DNA from: JAQVIJ01 sp041287365
GTDB lineage: Bacteria > Desulfobacterota > Dissulfuribacteria > Dissulfuribacterales > DYLC01
Direction of reading: 5' to 3'
Assembly (NCBI GenBank): GCA_041287365.1
Contig: JBEULL010000030.1
Location: forward strand, 1-64,000
DNA: 64,000 nucleotides
Made by a program: the position numbers and the translations under genes
Part shown: positions 53,458-61,601 of the stretch, piece by piece
How the letters are laid out: each line of letters opens with the position of its first letter
Position numbering within the stretch: position 1 is the stretch's first letter
The notes under the pieces: model-generated
The model's database searches: none
Seen by the model: only the letters and a program-made list of their open reading frames with translations
Told to the model about the DNA's origin: nothing

Positions 53458-55173
53458 TTACAGCAACCAGGCTGGCTTCAATCTGTTTATCACATTGAGG
53501 CCGCCGGTCAATACCAATGTATCGGTCAGGCCTATGCTGCGCAAAAAGACCTGCACCTCATAGGCACGGGTGCCAGCGTTACAAAGAAGAATCAGGGTCT
53601 TGCCATTGGGAAGTTTTTCGTAGTTGTTTCTCACCTCATTATAAGGAATAGCCATCCACCGGTCTGAATACTGCTTCACATATGGTTCGGATTCTCGAAT
53701 GTGCCTGAGATCCAATACCATCCAGTCGGAATGCTCCTGTTCTCCGTTCATCCAAGCCACAAACTCCAAGGGAGAAACATAGGTCATGCGGCCTGAAAGC
53801 ACATTGTCCGCTACATTGGCCACTGCATTCAGGATATCTACGGCAGTGGAAAACGGCGGGGCATAGGCCAACTCCAGATTGCTGAAATCGCTCACCACGG
53901 CCCGTCTCTCGATAAGCCCTGCCGCTGCATTGATACGGGCCATGAGCCCATCTCCCATCTGACCCACACCCTGAAGGCCGAGCACTCTGTTTGTGCGCCT
54001 GTCCACTACCATATTCAGAAACATAAGCCTTTGGGTAGGAAAGAAATGGGCGCGATCCGACTGCACACAAAAAACCTCAAAGACATCGAAGCCCTCGGCC
54101 CTGGCCACCTCCAGGCTGATGCCGGTGGCACCCACCGCCAAATCGAATATCTTCATCACAAAGCTGTTGATGCAGCCGCTGAATGTGCTGGGGATGCCAG
54201 CAATATTATCACCCACCACTCTGCCCTGGCGGTTGGCTATGGAACCCATGGGGGCATAGCCCTTTTTGCCCGTAACCAGGTTCAAAAGCTCCACACAGTC
54301 GCCTGCTGCATAAATATCAGGGTCAGAGGTCTGCATACGCTGATTCACAACGATAGCGCCGGCCGCCGAGGTATGAAGCCCTGCCGCACGGGCCAATTCG
54401 CCTCGAGGCAACACGCCTGCGGCCGTTATCACCAGTTGTGCAGGAAGCTCCCGTTTGTTGGTGATGACCTTTACAACACGGCCATTTTCATCCGCTACGA
54501 GTTCCTTGGCATATTCTTCGGTCAAGACCTGCACATTGTGCTCCTTCATGTGCTCCATGACCATGCGGGCAAACACAGGGCTCACGATACGCGGCAGAAT
54601 CTGAGGCATAACTTCGATGACCGTGGTCTCGATACCCCAGAGGTCTGCCAGCCCTTCTGCCATCTCCAGACCAATGGCGCCGCCTCCCACGATAACCGCC
54701 TGCGAGACCTCTCCCTTTTCGATGGAACGTTTGATCTCGATGGCCTTGTGCAAGCTGGCCACGGAAAAGACACCCTTACAATCACTGCCAGGAATGGGAA
54801 GTGCACGCGGCTGGCTTCCTGTGGCCAGCACCAATTTGTCATAGGAGATGGTATATCGCTCGCCGGTTTTGAGGTTCTCCACCTCGATGGCCTTGGCCTT
54901 TCTGTCTATGGAAAGGCAACGGGTAGATGTAATGGTCTTTACGCCCTTGGCATTTTCAAAATATCCTTCATCCCTTACCAGATGATAACTAGTGGAACGC
55001 AATTCCTTTTCATCGCTCACATCGCCGGATACGAAATATGGAATACCACAACCGCCGTAAGAAATGAGATCATCCTGATCCACCAAAATGACCTCGGCAT
55101 TGGGCAGCAGCCTCTTCACACGACAGGCGGCCTTGGGCCCTGCCGCAACTGCACCAACTATGACTACTTTCAT
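53458..55173 (-). CDS. CoA-disulfide reductase-like flavoprotein fused to rhodanese domain
   Basis: A 571-residue NAD(P)H-dependent flavoprotein. The FAD site is VGAVAAGPKAA, and the redox cysteine Cys42 in SYGGCGIPYF is the single active-site thiol of CoADR/Npsr proteins. The NAD site is IVGGGAIGLEMAEGL, and YAAGDCVEL binds FAD. Residues about 470-571 form a rhodanese domain with cysteine in LLCNAGTRAYEV. Fusions of this type (CoADR-RHD) reduce polysulfide or CoA persulfides in sulfur-metabolising bacteria. AAGGAGG precedes ATG. It is the first gene of the CoADR-DsbC-purH run. Confidence 0.94.
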   Translation of the reverse strand: MKVVIVGAVAAGPKAACRVKRLLPNAEVILVDQDDLISYGGCGIPYFVSGDVSDEKELRSTSYHLVRDEGYFENAKGVKTITSTRCLSIDRKAKAIEVENLKTGERYTISYDKLVLATGSQPRALPIPGSDCKGVFSVASLHKAIEIKRSIEKGEVSQAVIVGGGAIGLEMAEGLADLWGIETTVIEVMPQILPRIVSPVFARMVMEHMKEHNVQVLTEEYAKELVADENGRVVKVITNKRELPAQLVITAAGVLPRGELARAAGLHTSAAGAIVVNQRMQTSDPDIYAAGDCVELLNLVTGKKGYAPMGSIANRQGRVVGDNIAGIPSTFSGCINSFVMKIFDLAVGATGISLEVARAEGFDVFEVFCVQSDRAHFFPTQRLMFLNMVVDRRTNRVLGLQGVGQMGDGLMARINAAAGLIERRAVVSDFSNLELAYAPPFSTAVDILNAVANVADNVLSGRMTYVSPLEFVAWMNGEQEHSDWMVLDLRHIRESEPYVKQYSDRWMAIPYNEVRNNYEKLPNGKTLILLCNAGTRAYEVQVFLRSIGLTDTLVLTGGLNVINRLKPAWLL

Positions 55174-55305
55174 GTAACCTCCTTATCTACTAAAAAATTA
55201 AAAATATACTCAAAGAAACCTCGAAAAATTAAAGATTCCCTAAAAATACCCCTGTTCCACGGTCATCGCCACAGGTAATTGCAAAAAACTAACAGATCTC
55301 ATCAG
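55174..55305. other. AT-rich leader of the CoADR operon
   Basis: No gene is visible between the CoADR start codon and element C. The 132 bp are AT-rich and presumably contain the CoADR promoter on the minus strand, but I see no strong -35/-10 pair. The rest of the gap to mfd is the repeat element. Confidence 0.4.
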
Positions 55306-55476
55306 TGACGGTTTAGTAAAAAGTCATTTTGGTAAATGGCTAAGCAAAAAACGCCCAATACAAGGCGCGCAAATCCTACTTGTTAATGTTGAATTGAGAT
55401 GAATTTAACCACAATTTAACATTCAACATTCAACATTGTTAACTACAGCAGTTGGCGAATTTTTACGACACCGTCA
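55306..55476 (+). mobile_element. MITE-like repeat, copy C
   Basis: A 171-bp element. The ends TGACGGTTTAGTAAAAAGTC and (reverse complement of the right end) TGACGGTGTCGTAAAAATTC are inverted repeats, the best-preserved pair in the family. Inside are the shared block TTTTGGTAAATGGCTAAGC and AAAACGCCCAATACAAGGCG, then a palindromic centre (TTAATGTTGAATTGAG / TTAACATTCAACATT). The TGA of the right repeat is the stop codon of mfd. No clear target duplication. Confidence 0.8.
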
Positions 55477-58400
55477 CAAGTTCTTTATCATCTGCACTGT
55501 ATCCAATACCGCATTCAAACCCTTACCCTGCAAAGGGACCATCAGACGACCGTCCGGCAGCAGACGCCAGGTCTTGTGCTTGGGCAGGGCCGATAGCACG
55601 CCATTTAGATTTACAGGCCCCTCCGGACCATATGTGAGGACAAGCATATCCTGCTCCTTCACTCTGCTTTTGTCCAGACGGCTACAGTTCATTGCAACCA
55701 AGACCCGCTTTATTGCCATAAGCTGTAAGAGTGTGGTAACCTCTTGAGGATATTCACCGAAACGATCCGTCAATTCCCGCTCGAACTCGGCAGCCTCATC
55801 CTCGCTCTCTATACGGCTGAGTCTGCGGTACAGTCTGAGCCTTTCTTCGATATCTGGGCAATATTCCTCAGGGATGAAGGCAGAGACCCCGAGGTTGACC
55901 TCGGGATCGAACACCCGCTTGATAGGCTGCCCTTTGATCTCCTGCACCGCCTCTTCCAGAATATTCAAGTAAAGCTCATAACCCACCTCGGCTATCTGAC
56001 CCGATTGCGACATGCCTATGATATTACCGGCCCCCCGCATCTGCAGGTCTTCCATGGCCAAAGCGAAACCGCCGCCAGAAGAGATGGAATCCATCACCGC
56101 CTTGATGCGCTTCAACGCCCCTTTTTCTGTGTGTGCACCGGGCGGCACAAAAAAATAGGCATAGGCCTGCTCGGTGGAACGGCCCACTCGGCCTCTAAGC
56201 TGATAGAGCTCGGCAACACCAAACAGATCGGCCCTGTCTATAAGGATGGTGTTGGCCGCAGGTATATCGATACCCGATTCGATGATGGCGGTGCAGACCA
56301 GACAATCGATTTCACCACGCACGAACCTAATCATTACATCCTCCAACTGGGACGCATCCATTTGACCATGGGCCACCTCCACTCTTATACCAGGCACAAG
56401 GGTTCTTACATGCTCCGCCAACCGCTCGATACCCTGTATGCGGTTTCGCACAAAAAATATCTGGCCGTTTCGTTCCAGTTCCCTTTTAATGGCCTGAGAG
56501 ATGATGGTATCGTCAAACTCTGCCACAAAGGTCTTGATGGGCAGACGGTCCTGAGGCGGCGTTTTTATTATGGACATATCCCGTAAACCCAGCAAGGAAA
56601 GCTGTAATGTGCGTGGAATGGGTGTAGCGGTCAGGGTCAGACAATCTATGTGCTGTTTGAGCCCTTTTAGTTTTTCCTTGTGTTTTACGCCGAAACGGTG
56701 CTCCTCATCCACAACCAACAGGCCAAGCGACCTAAACTGCACATCCTTCTGAAGGAGTCTGTGAGTCCCTATGACTATATCAATCTGGCCGCTTGCCAGA
56801 CCTGTCAAGGTCTCTTTTATCTGCCTTGGAGACTTTAATCGGTTAAGCGCCGCTATCCGCACGGGAAATTTCTCGAATCTTGCCTTGAAACTGCGTTCGT
56901 GCTGTTCCGCCAACAAAGTGGTGGGCACGAGCACGGCCACCTGTTTGCCATCGGAAACGGCCTTGAAGGCAGCCCGCATCACCACCTCGGTCTTGCCGTA
57001 ACCCACATCCCCACAGATCAATCGATCCATGGGCACCGGACTCTGCATGTCTTTGAGCACATCCTCGATGGCGCTGGCCTGATCCGGAGTCTCATCATAG
57101 GGGAAGGCCGCCTCGAACTGCCTGTACATGGCGTCCGGCTCCGAAAATACGATACCCTCCTGCACTTGCCTCCTTGCATAGAGCTCCACCAGTTCATGGG
57201 CTACCTCATAGACAGCCTTTCGCACCTTCTTTTGTTTGAGCTGCCAGGCCGAACCTCCCAGTTTATCCAGAGCTGGTTCTCGGCCATCGATGCCCACATA
57301 CCTCTGAACAAGTCCCAGACGGTCCACGGGCAGGTACAGCCTGTCACCGTCTCTGTATTCGATATAAAGGAACTCGCCCTGCACACCTTGCAGGTCCATA
57401 CGCACCAATCCCTTGTAACGACCCACACCATAATCCCTGTGCACTATCAGACTTTCGTGAGTGATATCCAGGGATACGACATCGGCCAATTTGGTCCTTT
57501 TATCAGCTTTTCGTGTAGCCTTCTTGCCTTTTGCAAAGGGCCTACCTCCAAAGAGCTCATCCTCGGAGATGACGATCAATTCAGCAGCCGGCGAATAAAA
57601 TCTTTTGGAAGGACTGCCCACAAAAAGAGATATGGCGCCGGCAGGAGGTGCATAGTCCAAGATTTCGTTTTCAGCGCGCAGGGAAATCCGTGATGTCTTT
57701 GGTTCCTGCTCCGCGTAATAACCAAGAAGCGACAACAACCTGTCCCTGTGCAGAATGGAGCGTGCAAAAACCGCCACACGTTTTCCCTCACGGGCCCATT
57801 CAGCCAGAGTATGCCATACAGGCCGCAGGAGTTCTTCTCCCACATGATGAAACACGGGCACAGGCAGGGACGGAGTAACCACCAGCGATTCAATGGCATG
57901 AACCCGAGATGTCGAGTGGCACTGCAAGACCTGCTCCCCTTGGGCGATTTTTGCCTCACCTTGCCTCTCGATTCCAATCGCTGAAAAACTTAACGTTGCG
58001 CAGGCATGCACTCGATTGAAAACCACGTCAGGCGGCAAAACCAGGGCAGACAATTCGGACAGGACGTGAAAGGATGCACGGGCGGATTCATAGGCATGCC
58101 TTGCAGTCTCCCAAAAGGCATACAAGCCATTGTACACCTCTTCATATCCATCCATGACAAATAGAGTATGCTCAGGCAAATAATCCAAAACAGTGCTGTT
58201 GCCGTCATAAAAAATTGGCAGTAAAGATTGAGCCCCTTCCCAGAACCGCCGTGACTCCAAAAGCTCCATCCACTCGGTCAACTGACGGGCAGGCCAATCC
58301 ATGAGGCGGGCCTGCTGAATCATGGCATCCTGAACCTTTTTTATCAAATCATCCTCGAATAACAGCTCCGAACAAGGTAACACAGTGAACTCTGTAAGGG

Positions 58401-59055
58401 GATCACTGGACTTCTGAGTTAAGGGGTCGAAATAATGCATCTCCTCCACAAAATCCCCAAAGAAATCCAGACGTACAGGAAATAGGCTGTTACAGGGATA
58501 AACATCGAGGATTCCGCCACGCAAACTGAATTGTCCGACAGACTGGACTATCGGTACGTTTTCATAACCCACCTTCAGCAGCCAGGACACCAGAGCATCC
58601 CGATCCGTTTCCTCACCGGTCTGAATATATTCCACATTCCTGCTCAGAACAGTCCTGGGCACAGTGGGCTCACATAAGGCCTGAACAGGAACAACGAGCA
58701 GAAAAGGCTCACGGCTTACAGCCAGTTGATACAATACCGAGATGCGCTGAATGACAGTCTCAACGGCCGGAACAATGGGAACAAAAGGCAGATTTTCATG
58801 AGAAGGAAACAACAAGACAGGATAATCCGTAAAACATGCGAGGTCGGCACACACCCTTTCAGCATCTTTCAAACCATTCGTCAACCATACCAGGGGTCGA
58901 TGTATCTTCTGAAAGATATGGGCCGCGCACCAGGCTGCAGCGGCCTTTTCCATGCCTGTTACAGAGACCTTGACATCTCCGTGACCCTGCAATAAATCCA
59001 CTAAGGAATCAAACACACAATCCGCCTTTGTATGAATAAACAACAAGGCAGACAC
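55474..59055 (-). CDS. mfd: Transcription-repair coupling factor
   Basis: A 1193-residue DNA translocase that releases RNA polymerase stalled at lesions and recruits UvrA. Order: UvrB-homology region (about 1-440), RNA polymerase-binding CarD-like domain (about 510-570, HESLIVHRDYGVGRYKGL), helicase motor with Walker A CGDVGYGKTEVVMRAAF and VVDEEHRFG box, TRG motif region, and C-terminal TRCF domain (about 1030-1150). Length is normal. The start is GTG 59055, which sits in a 10-bp hairpin; no better start is near. The stop codon is supplied by element C. Confidence 0.95.
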   Translation of the reverse strand: MSALLFIHTKADCVFDSLVDLLQGHGDVKVSVTGMEKAAAAWCAAHIFQKIHRPLVWLTNGLKDAERVCADLACFTDYPVLLFPSHENLPFVPIVPAVETVIQRISVLYQLAVSREPFLLVVPVQALCEPTVPRTVLSRNVEYIQTGEETDRDALVSWLLKVGYENVPIVQSVGQFSLRGGILDVYPCNSLFPVRLDFFGDFVEEMHYFDPLTQKSSDPLTEFTVLPCSELLFEDDLIKKVQDAMIQQARLMDWPARQLTEWMELLESRRFWEGAQSLLPIFYDGNSTVLDYLPEHTLFVMDGYEEVYNGLYAFWETARHAYESARASFHVLSELSALVLPPDVVFNRVHACATLSFSAIGIERQGEAKIAQGEQVLQCHSTSRVHAIESLVVTPSLPVPVFHHVGEELLRPVWHTLAEWAREGKRVAVFARSILHRDRLLSLLGYYAEQEPKTSRISLRAENEILDYAPPAGAISLFVGSPSKRFYSPAAELIVISEDELFGGRPFAKGKKATRKADKRTKLADVVSLDITHESLIVHRDYGVGRYKGLVRMDLQGVQGEFLYIEYRDGDRLYLPVDRLGLVQRYVGIDGREPALDKLGGSAWQLKQKKVRKAVYEVAHELVELYARRQVQEGIVFSEPDAMYRQFEAAFPYDETPDQASAIEDVLKDMQSPVPMDRLICGDVGYGKTEVVMRAAFKAVSDGKQVAVLVPTTLLAEQHERSFKARFEKFPVRIAALNRLKSPRQIKETLTGLASGQIDIVIGTHRLLQKDVQFRSLGLLVVDEEHRFGVKHKEKLKGLKQHIDCLTLTATPIPRTLQLSLLGLRDMSIIKTPPQDRLPIKTFVAEFDDTIISQAIKRELERNGQIFFVRNRIQGIERLAEHVRTLVPGIRVEVAHGQMDASQLEDVMIRFVRGEIDCLVCTAIIESGIDIPAANTILIDRADLFGVAELYQLRGRVGRSTEQAYAYFFVPPGAHTEKGALKRIKAVMDSISSGGGFALAMEDLQMRGAGNIIGMSQSGQIAEVGYELYLNILEEAVQEIKGQPIKRVFDPEVNLGVSAFIPEEYCPDIEERLRLYRRLSRIESEDEAAEFERELTDRFGEYPQEVTTLLQLMAIKRVLVAMNCSRLDKSRVKEQDMLVLTYGPEGPVNLNGVLSALPKHKTWRLLPDGRLMVPLQGKGLNAVLDTVQMIKNL

Positions 59056-59069
59056 ACGGGTCTGCCTTG
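59044..59069 (-). promoter_or_regulatory. Hairpin spanning the mfd start codon
   Basis: A perfect ten-pair stem CAAGGCAGAC/GTCTGCCTTG with a six-base loop (59054-59059) surrounds the GTG start (59055-59053). In the mRNA it would hide the only Shine-Dalgarno-like AAGG and part of the start codon. It could reduce translation, or be a terminator/attenuator for readthrough from upstream, as T-rich sequence follows it. Confidence 0.5.
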
Positions 59070-59102
59070 CAACAAAAATTTTTTACAGGTTACCACCAAT
59101 TT

Positions 59103-59282
59103 TGATTGTCTCGTAAAAAGTCATTTTGGATGGATGGCTAAACAAAAAGCGCCAAATGCAAGGCACGCACATTAATGTAACATATTAAATGTTGGACTAA
59201 GGTTAATTTATCACAATCAAACATTAAAAATTTAACATTAATCATTTGCAATTGCAGTCATCGAATTTTTGCAACGCCATCA
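59103..59282 (+). mobile_element. MITE-like repeat, copy D
   Basis: A 180-bp element. Left end TGATTGTCTCGTAAAAAGTC and reverse-complemented right end TGATGGCGTTGCAAAAATTC are inverted repeats. The interior TTTTGGATGGATGGCTAAAC, AAAAAGCGCCAAATGCAAGG and the AT-rich palindrome match copies B, C and E. It ends 3 bp from the stop codon of the metallophosphoesterase gene and lies just upstream of mfd, so mfd is flanked by two copies in the same orientation. Confidence 0.8.
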
Positions 59283-59285
59283 GTT

Positions 59286-59936
59286 CTATGGCCTTAAAAA
59301 GGCTGACCAGGCACCGGATTCATTCTGCAGCTCTATCCAACCGCCCTTGCCCAACATGCCTGGATTTATAATGACGGTTCTGCCGATTCTGTCCAATGAC
59401 CTGGCCTCATGAATGTGACCGGTCAGACAGAAATCGGGCTGAATACGCTCTATGAACTCGCGGACCGCCTTGCTGCCCACATGCATACCATTTGAGATTC
59501 TATCCGCGGCAGTATCGTAAGGTGGGGCATGGGACACCATGATCTTGATGCGGGCATGACTTACTGTTGCATGACCCTGTTCCAATAATAGGCCAATTTC
59601 ATCCTCCGAGAATTCCGTAGGTGTGTTGAAAGGTGTGGGATTGGAACCGCCTACTCCAAACACCCCCACATCTTCAAATAAAAAACCCCTGCCATGCAGA
59701 TTGATGCCCAATTCATTCAAATAGGTCATGACAGAGACATCATCCAGATTGCCCGGCTGGGCATATATGTTGGGATTTATATCGCGAATAGCAGAGATTA
59801 CTTGATGAGCTGCTTCATGATTTCCAAAATTGGTCAAATCTCCTGTCACGATTACCATATCAGCACCTGCAAGGCCGGAAACGGCCTGCAATGCACCATA
59901 TTCCATGTGAATGTCACCAAACGCTATGATTTTCAT
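59286..59936 (-). CDS. Metallophosphoesterase (calcineurin-like)
   Basis: A 216-residue predicted phosphodiesterase or phosphatase. The metal motifs follow the family order: GDIHM (DxH, residues 7-11), TGDLTNFGNHE (GDxx and GNxE-like), PGNLDD (GNxD), VSHAPPY and TGHIHE (GHxH). It is of the small YfcE-like or archaeal-type class. AGGAGGTGG precedes ATG 59936, so the longer open frame upstream is not needed. It follows the 130-residue gene by 32 bp. Confidence 0.88.
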   Translation of the reverse strand: MKIIAFGDIHMEYGALQAVSGLAGADMVIVTGDLTNFGNHEAAHQVISAIRDINPNIYAQPGNLDDVSVMTYLNELGINLHGRGFLFEDVGVFGVGGSNPTPFNTPTEFSEDEIGLLLEQGHATVSHARIKIMVSHAPPYDTAADRISNGMHVGSKAVREFIERIQPDFCLTGHIHEARSLDRIGRTVIINPGMLGKGGWIELQNESGAWSAFLRP

Positions 59937-59968
59937 ACTACCACCTCCTGTTTTCCAATACCCGCGGC

Positions 59969-60361
59969 TCATGATGCCCTGTCCAACTGAATGATCAACG
60001 GAATGACATTTACCTTGGGTGCATATGGTGTGGTCCGGCCCAATGACCACTCCACTACACGATAGCCGTTTCCCAGCCGCTGCCCTATTTTCTCAACCGT
60101 TCCCTTGATATCTATGACGGGATGACGCTCCATAACCTGCGGCAGTCCATAAGTCAGACTGCATGCCATGCACTTGCCCGGCCGCTCCGTCAGCCGGTAC
60201 TCCAGTACCAGTCTGCTTTTTTCCGCTTCAAACGAAACAAACGCCAAGGCAATATCGAACGCCCCCTCCTCGGCACCGCCATAAAGGGCATCGAAGAACT
60301 GGTCGTCCCTGCCCCTTGGAAAAAGTTCCTGCAAAAAACCCTCTGTAAAAAGCTCTTTCAT
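59969..60361 (-). CDS. Conserved-looking small protein of unknown function
   Basis: A 130-residue soluble protein that I do not recognise with confidence. It begins MKELFTEGFLQELFPRGRDDQFFDALYGGAEEGAFDI, continues with alternating strands and helices (LAFVSFEAEKSRLVLEYRL), a CMAC cysteine pair near residues 64-67 and a C-terminal strand-rich region. GAGG lies seven bases before the ATG. Co-transcription with the metallophosphoesterase is likely. Confidence 0.7.
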   Translation of the reverse strand: MKELFTEGFLQELFPRGRDDQFFDALYGGAEEGAFDIALAFVSFEAEKSRLVLEYRLTERPGKCMACSLTYGLPQVMERHPVIDIKGTVEKIGQRLGNGYRVVEWSLGRTTPYAPKVNVIPLIIQLDRAS

Positions 60362-60564
60362 GACTTATCCTCTCGATGGCATTTTTTATGCTTTGACAAA
60401 ATAGAATATCCGTGTTTTTAATCGAAAAAACAGGAACTGGTCAACCCCCAAAGAAATAAAGGCGAAACTCTCGAAAAAATAACCCCATATTCCACATGAC
60501 AACCGCCCATAACATACAAAAATGTCGAGCAGGAAAGAAAAATGTCGGGACCAGGCAAACTGCT
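60362..60564. promoter_or_regulatory. Divergent intergenic region
   Basis: These 203 bp separate a minus-strand operon from a plus-strand gene. A TTGACA occurs on the plus strand near 60394, and a TTGACC on the minus strand near 60441, but neither has a good -10 at 16-18 bp. I see no other structure. Confidence 0.3.
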
Positions 60565-60951
60565 ATGAAATTCATCTTTGTGACCGTGCTGGCGGCCGGA
60601 TTCCTATTGTCTCACACATTCGGTTCCTTTGCAGAGGAACAGCCAGCAGGGCAAAAAGACTCAGGTCCAGCACAGCTTCTGCCGGTGAACACCCTGACAA
60701 AACCTGCTGAAAAGACGCAGGAACCGGACAATGTACAGATGCCTGACAAAGACCCTGAAGATACCTCATGGCAGAGCATAAAAATAAACAAATCAGCAAG
60801 TGATGCACCCGCAGCAAACAACAGTTGCCCCTGTGACAGCACTGGAGTGCGTTCACGGCTGATTCGCATGGGAGATATGTCAGAAAACAGCGGCCCAGGC
60901 TATGGCGGCAGGGGAATGAGGGGTGGAGGCATGGGCAGAGGGAGACGCTGA
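60565..60951 (+). CDS. Small exported protein with Gly/Met/Arg-rich tail
   Basis: A 128-residue protein with a signal peptide (residues 1-24, cleavage near SFAEE). Its middle is rich in Pro, Lys and Asp and looks disordered. A CPC pair lies near residue 90 (NSCPCDS). The C-terminus is a repeat-like glycine, methionine and arginine tail (GYGGRGMRGGGMGRGRR). No homologue is known to me. Methionine-rich tails can bind copper in some periplasmic proteins, but here that is only a thought. The ATG at 60565 precedes the signal; a longer frame starts at 60496. Confidence 0.55.
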   Translation: MKFIFVTVLAAGFLLSHTFGSFAEEQPAGQKDSGPAQLLPVNTLTKPAEKTQEPDNVQMPDKDPEDTSWQSIKINKSASDAPAANNSCPCDSTGVRSRLIRMGDMSENSGPGYGGRGMRGGGMGRGRR

Positions 60952-60963
60952 CCTTCCCTTATG

Positions 60964-61590
60964 TCATCCCCACAATCTTGCAGTTAGGTTGGCCACATAC
61001 TCCCCTTGAAAACGTGCACCTGCCAGTTCGTTTTCACTGGGCATACGCCTGCCGTCCTCGCCTGCTATGGTGGAAGCCCCGTAAGGTGAGCAGCCCGTCA
61101 CCTCTTTCGAGGTCATCTGCGCCGAAAAGGTATATGGAAGCCCCGCGATTATCATACCGTGGTGCAACAGAGTGATATGAAAACTCAGAATAGTGGACTC
61201 CTGACCACCGTGCTGAGTGTTGGAACTGGTGATCACGCTGCCCACCTTGCCCACCAATGCACCTTTTTGCCAGATGTTACCGGTGGAGTCCAAAAACTGA
61301 CGCATCTGACCGCACATATTGCCAAAACGCGTAGGGGTTCCGAAGATGACGGCGTGGGCATCACTCAATTCATTTAAACTGCAAACAGGTATCACCTCCT
61401 GTTCTTTTTGGGGCTGGACTGCACCCATCTTTTCAATGACCTCGCCTGGCAAGGTTTCCGGCACCCTGCGCATAACCGCCTCCACACCGGTAACCCGTTG
61501 AACCCCCTCCGCCGCTGCCTGTATCATACGATACACATGACCATACAGAGAATAATAGACCAGCAAGACCTTCACTGATGAAACACCCAT
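60964..61590 (-). CDS. wrbA: NAD(P)H:quinone oxidoreductase, WrbA family
   Basis: A 208-residue flavodoxin-like enzyme. The FMN phosphate loop YYSLYGHVYRM (about residues 12-22), the FGTPTRFGNMCGQMRQFLD segment, and the C-terminal SPYGASTIAGEDGRRMPSENEL are standard for WrbA. It performs two-electron reduction of quinones, limiting oxidative stress. AGGAGG precedes ATG 61590. It follows the sugar dehydrogenase gene by 11 bp, with no evident functional link. Confidence 0.95.
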   Translation of the reverse strand: MGVSSVKVLLVYYSLYGHVYRMIQAAAEGVQRVTGVEAVMRRVPETLPGEVIEKMGAVQPQKEQEVIPVCSLNELSDAHAVIFGTPTRFGNMCGQMRQFLDSTGNIWQKGALVGKVGSVITSSNTQHGGQESTILSFHITLLHHGMIIAGLPYTFSAQMTSKEVTGCSPYGASTIAGEDGRRMPSENELAGARFQGEYVANLTARLWG

Positions 61591-61601
61591 GAGCTGCCTC
61601 C

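Noticed and set aside
54031..55278. A 415-codon open frame on the plus strand opposite the CoADR-rhodanese gene
   Set aside because: Antisense to a protein with clear FAD, NAD and rhodanese motifs; composition is histidine- and arginine-rich as expected for a reverse-strand shadow.
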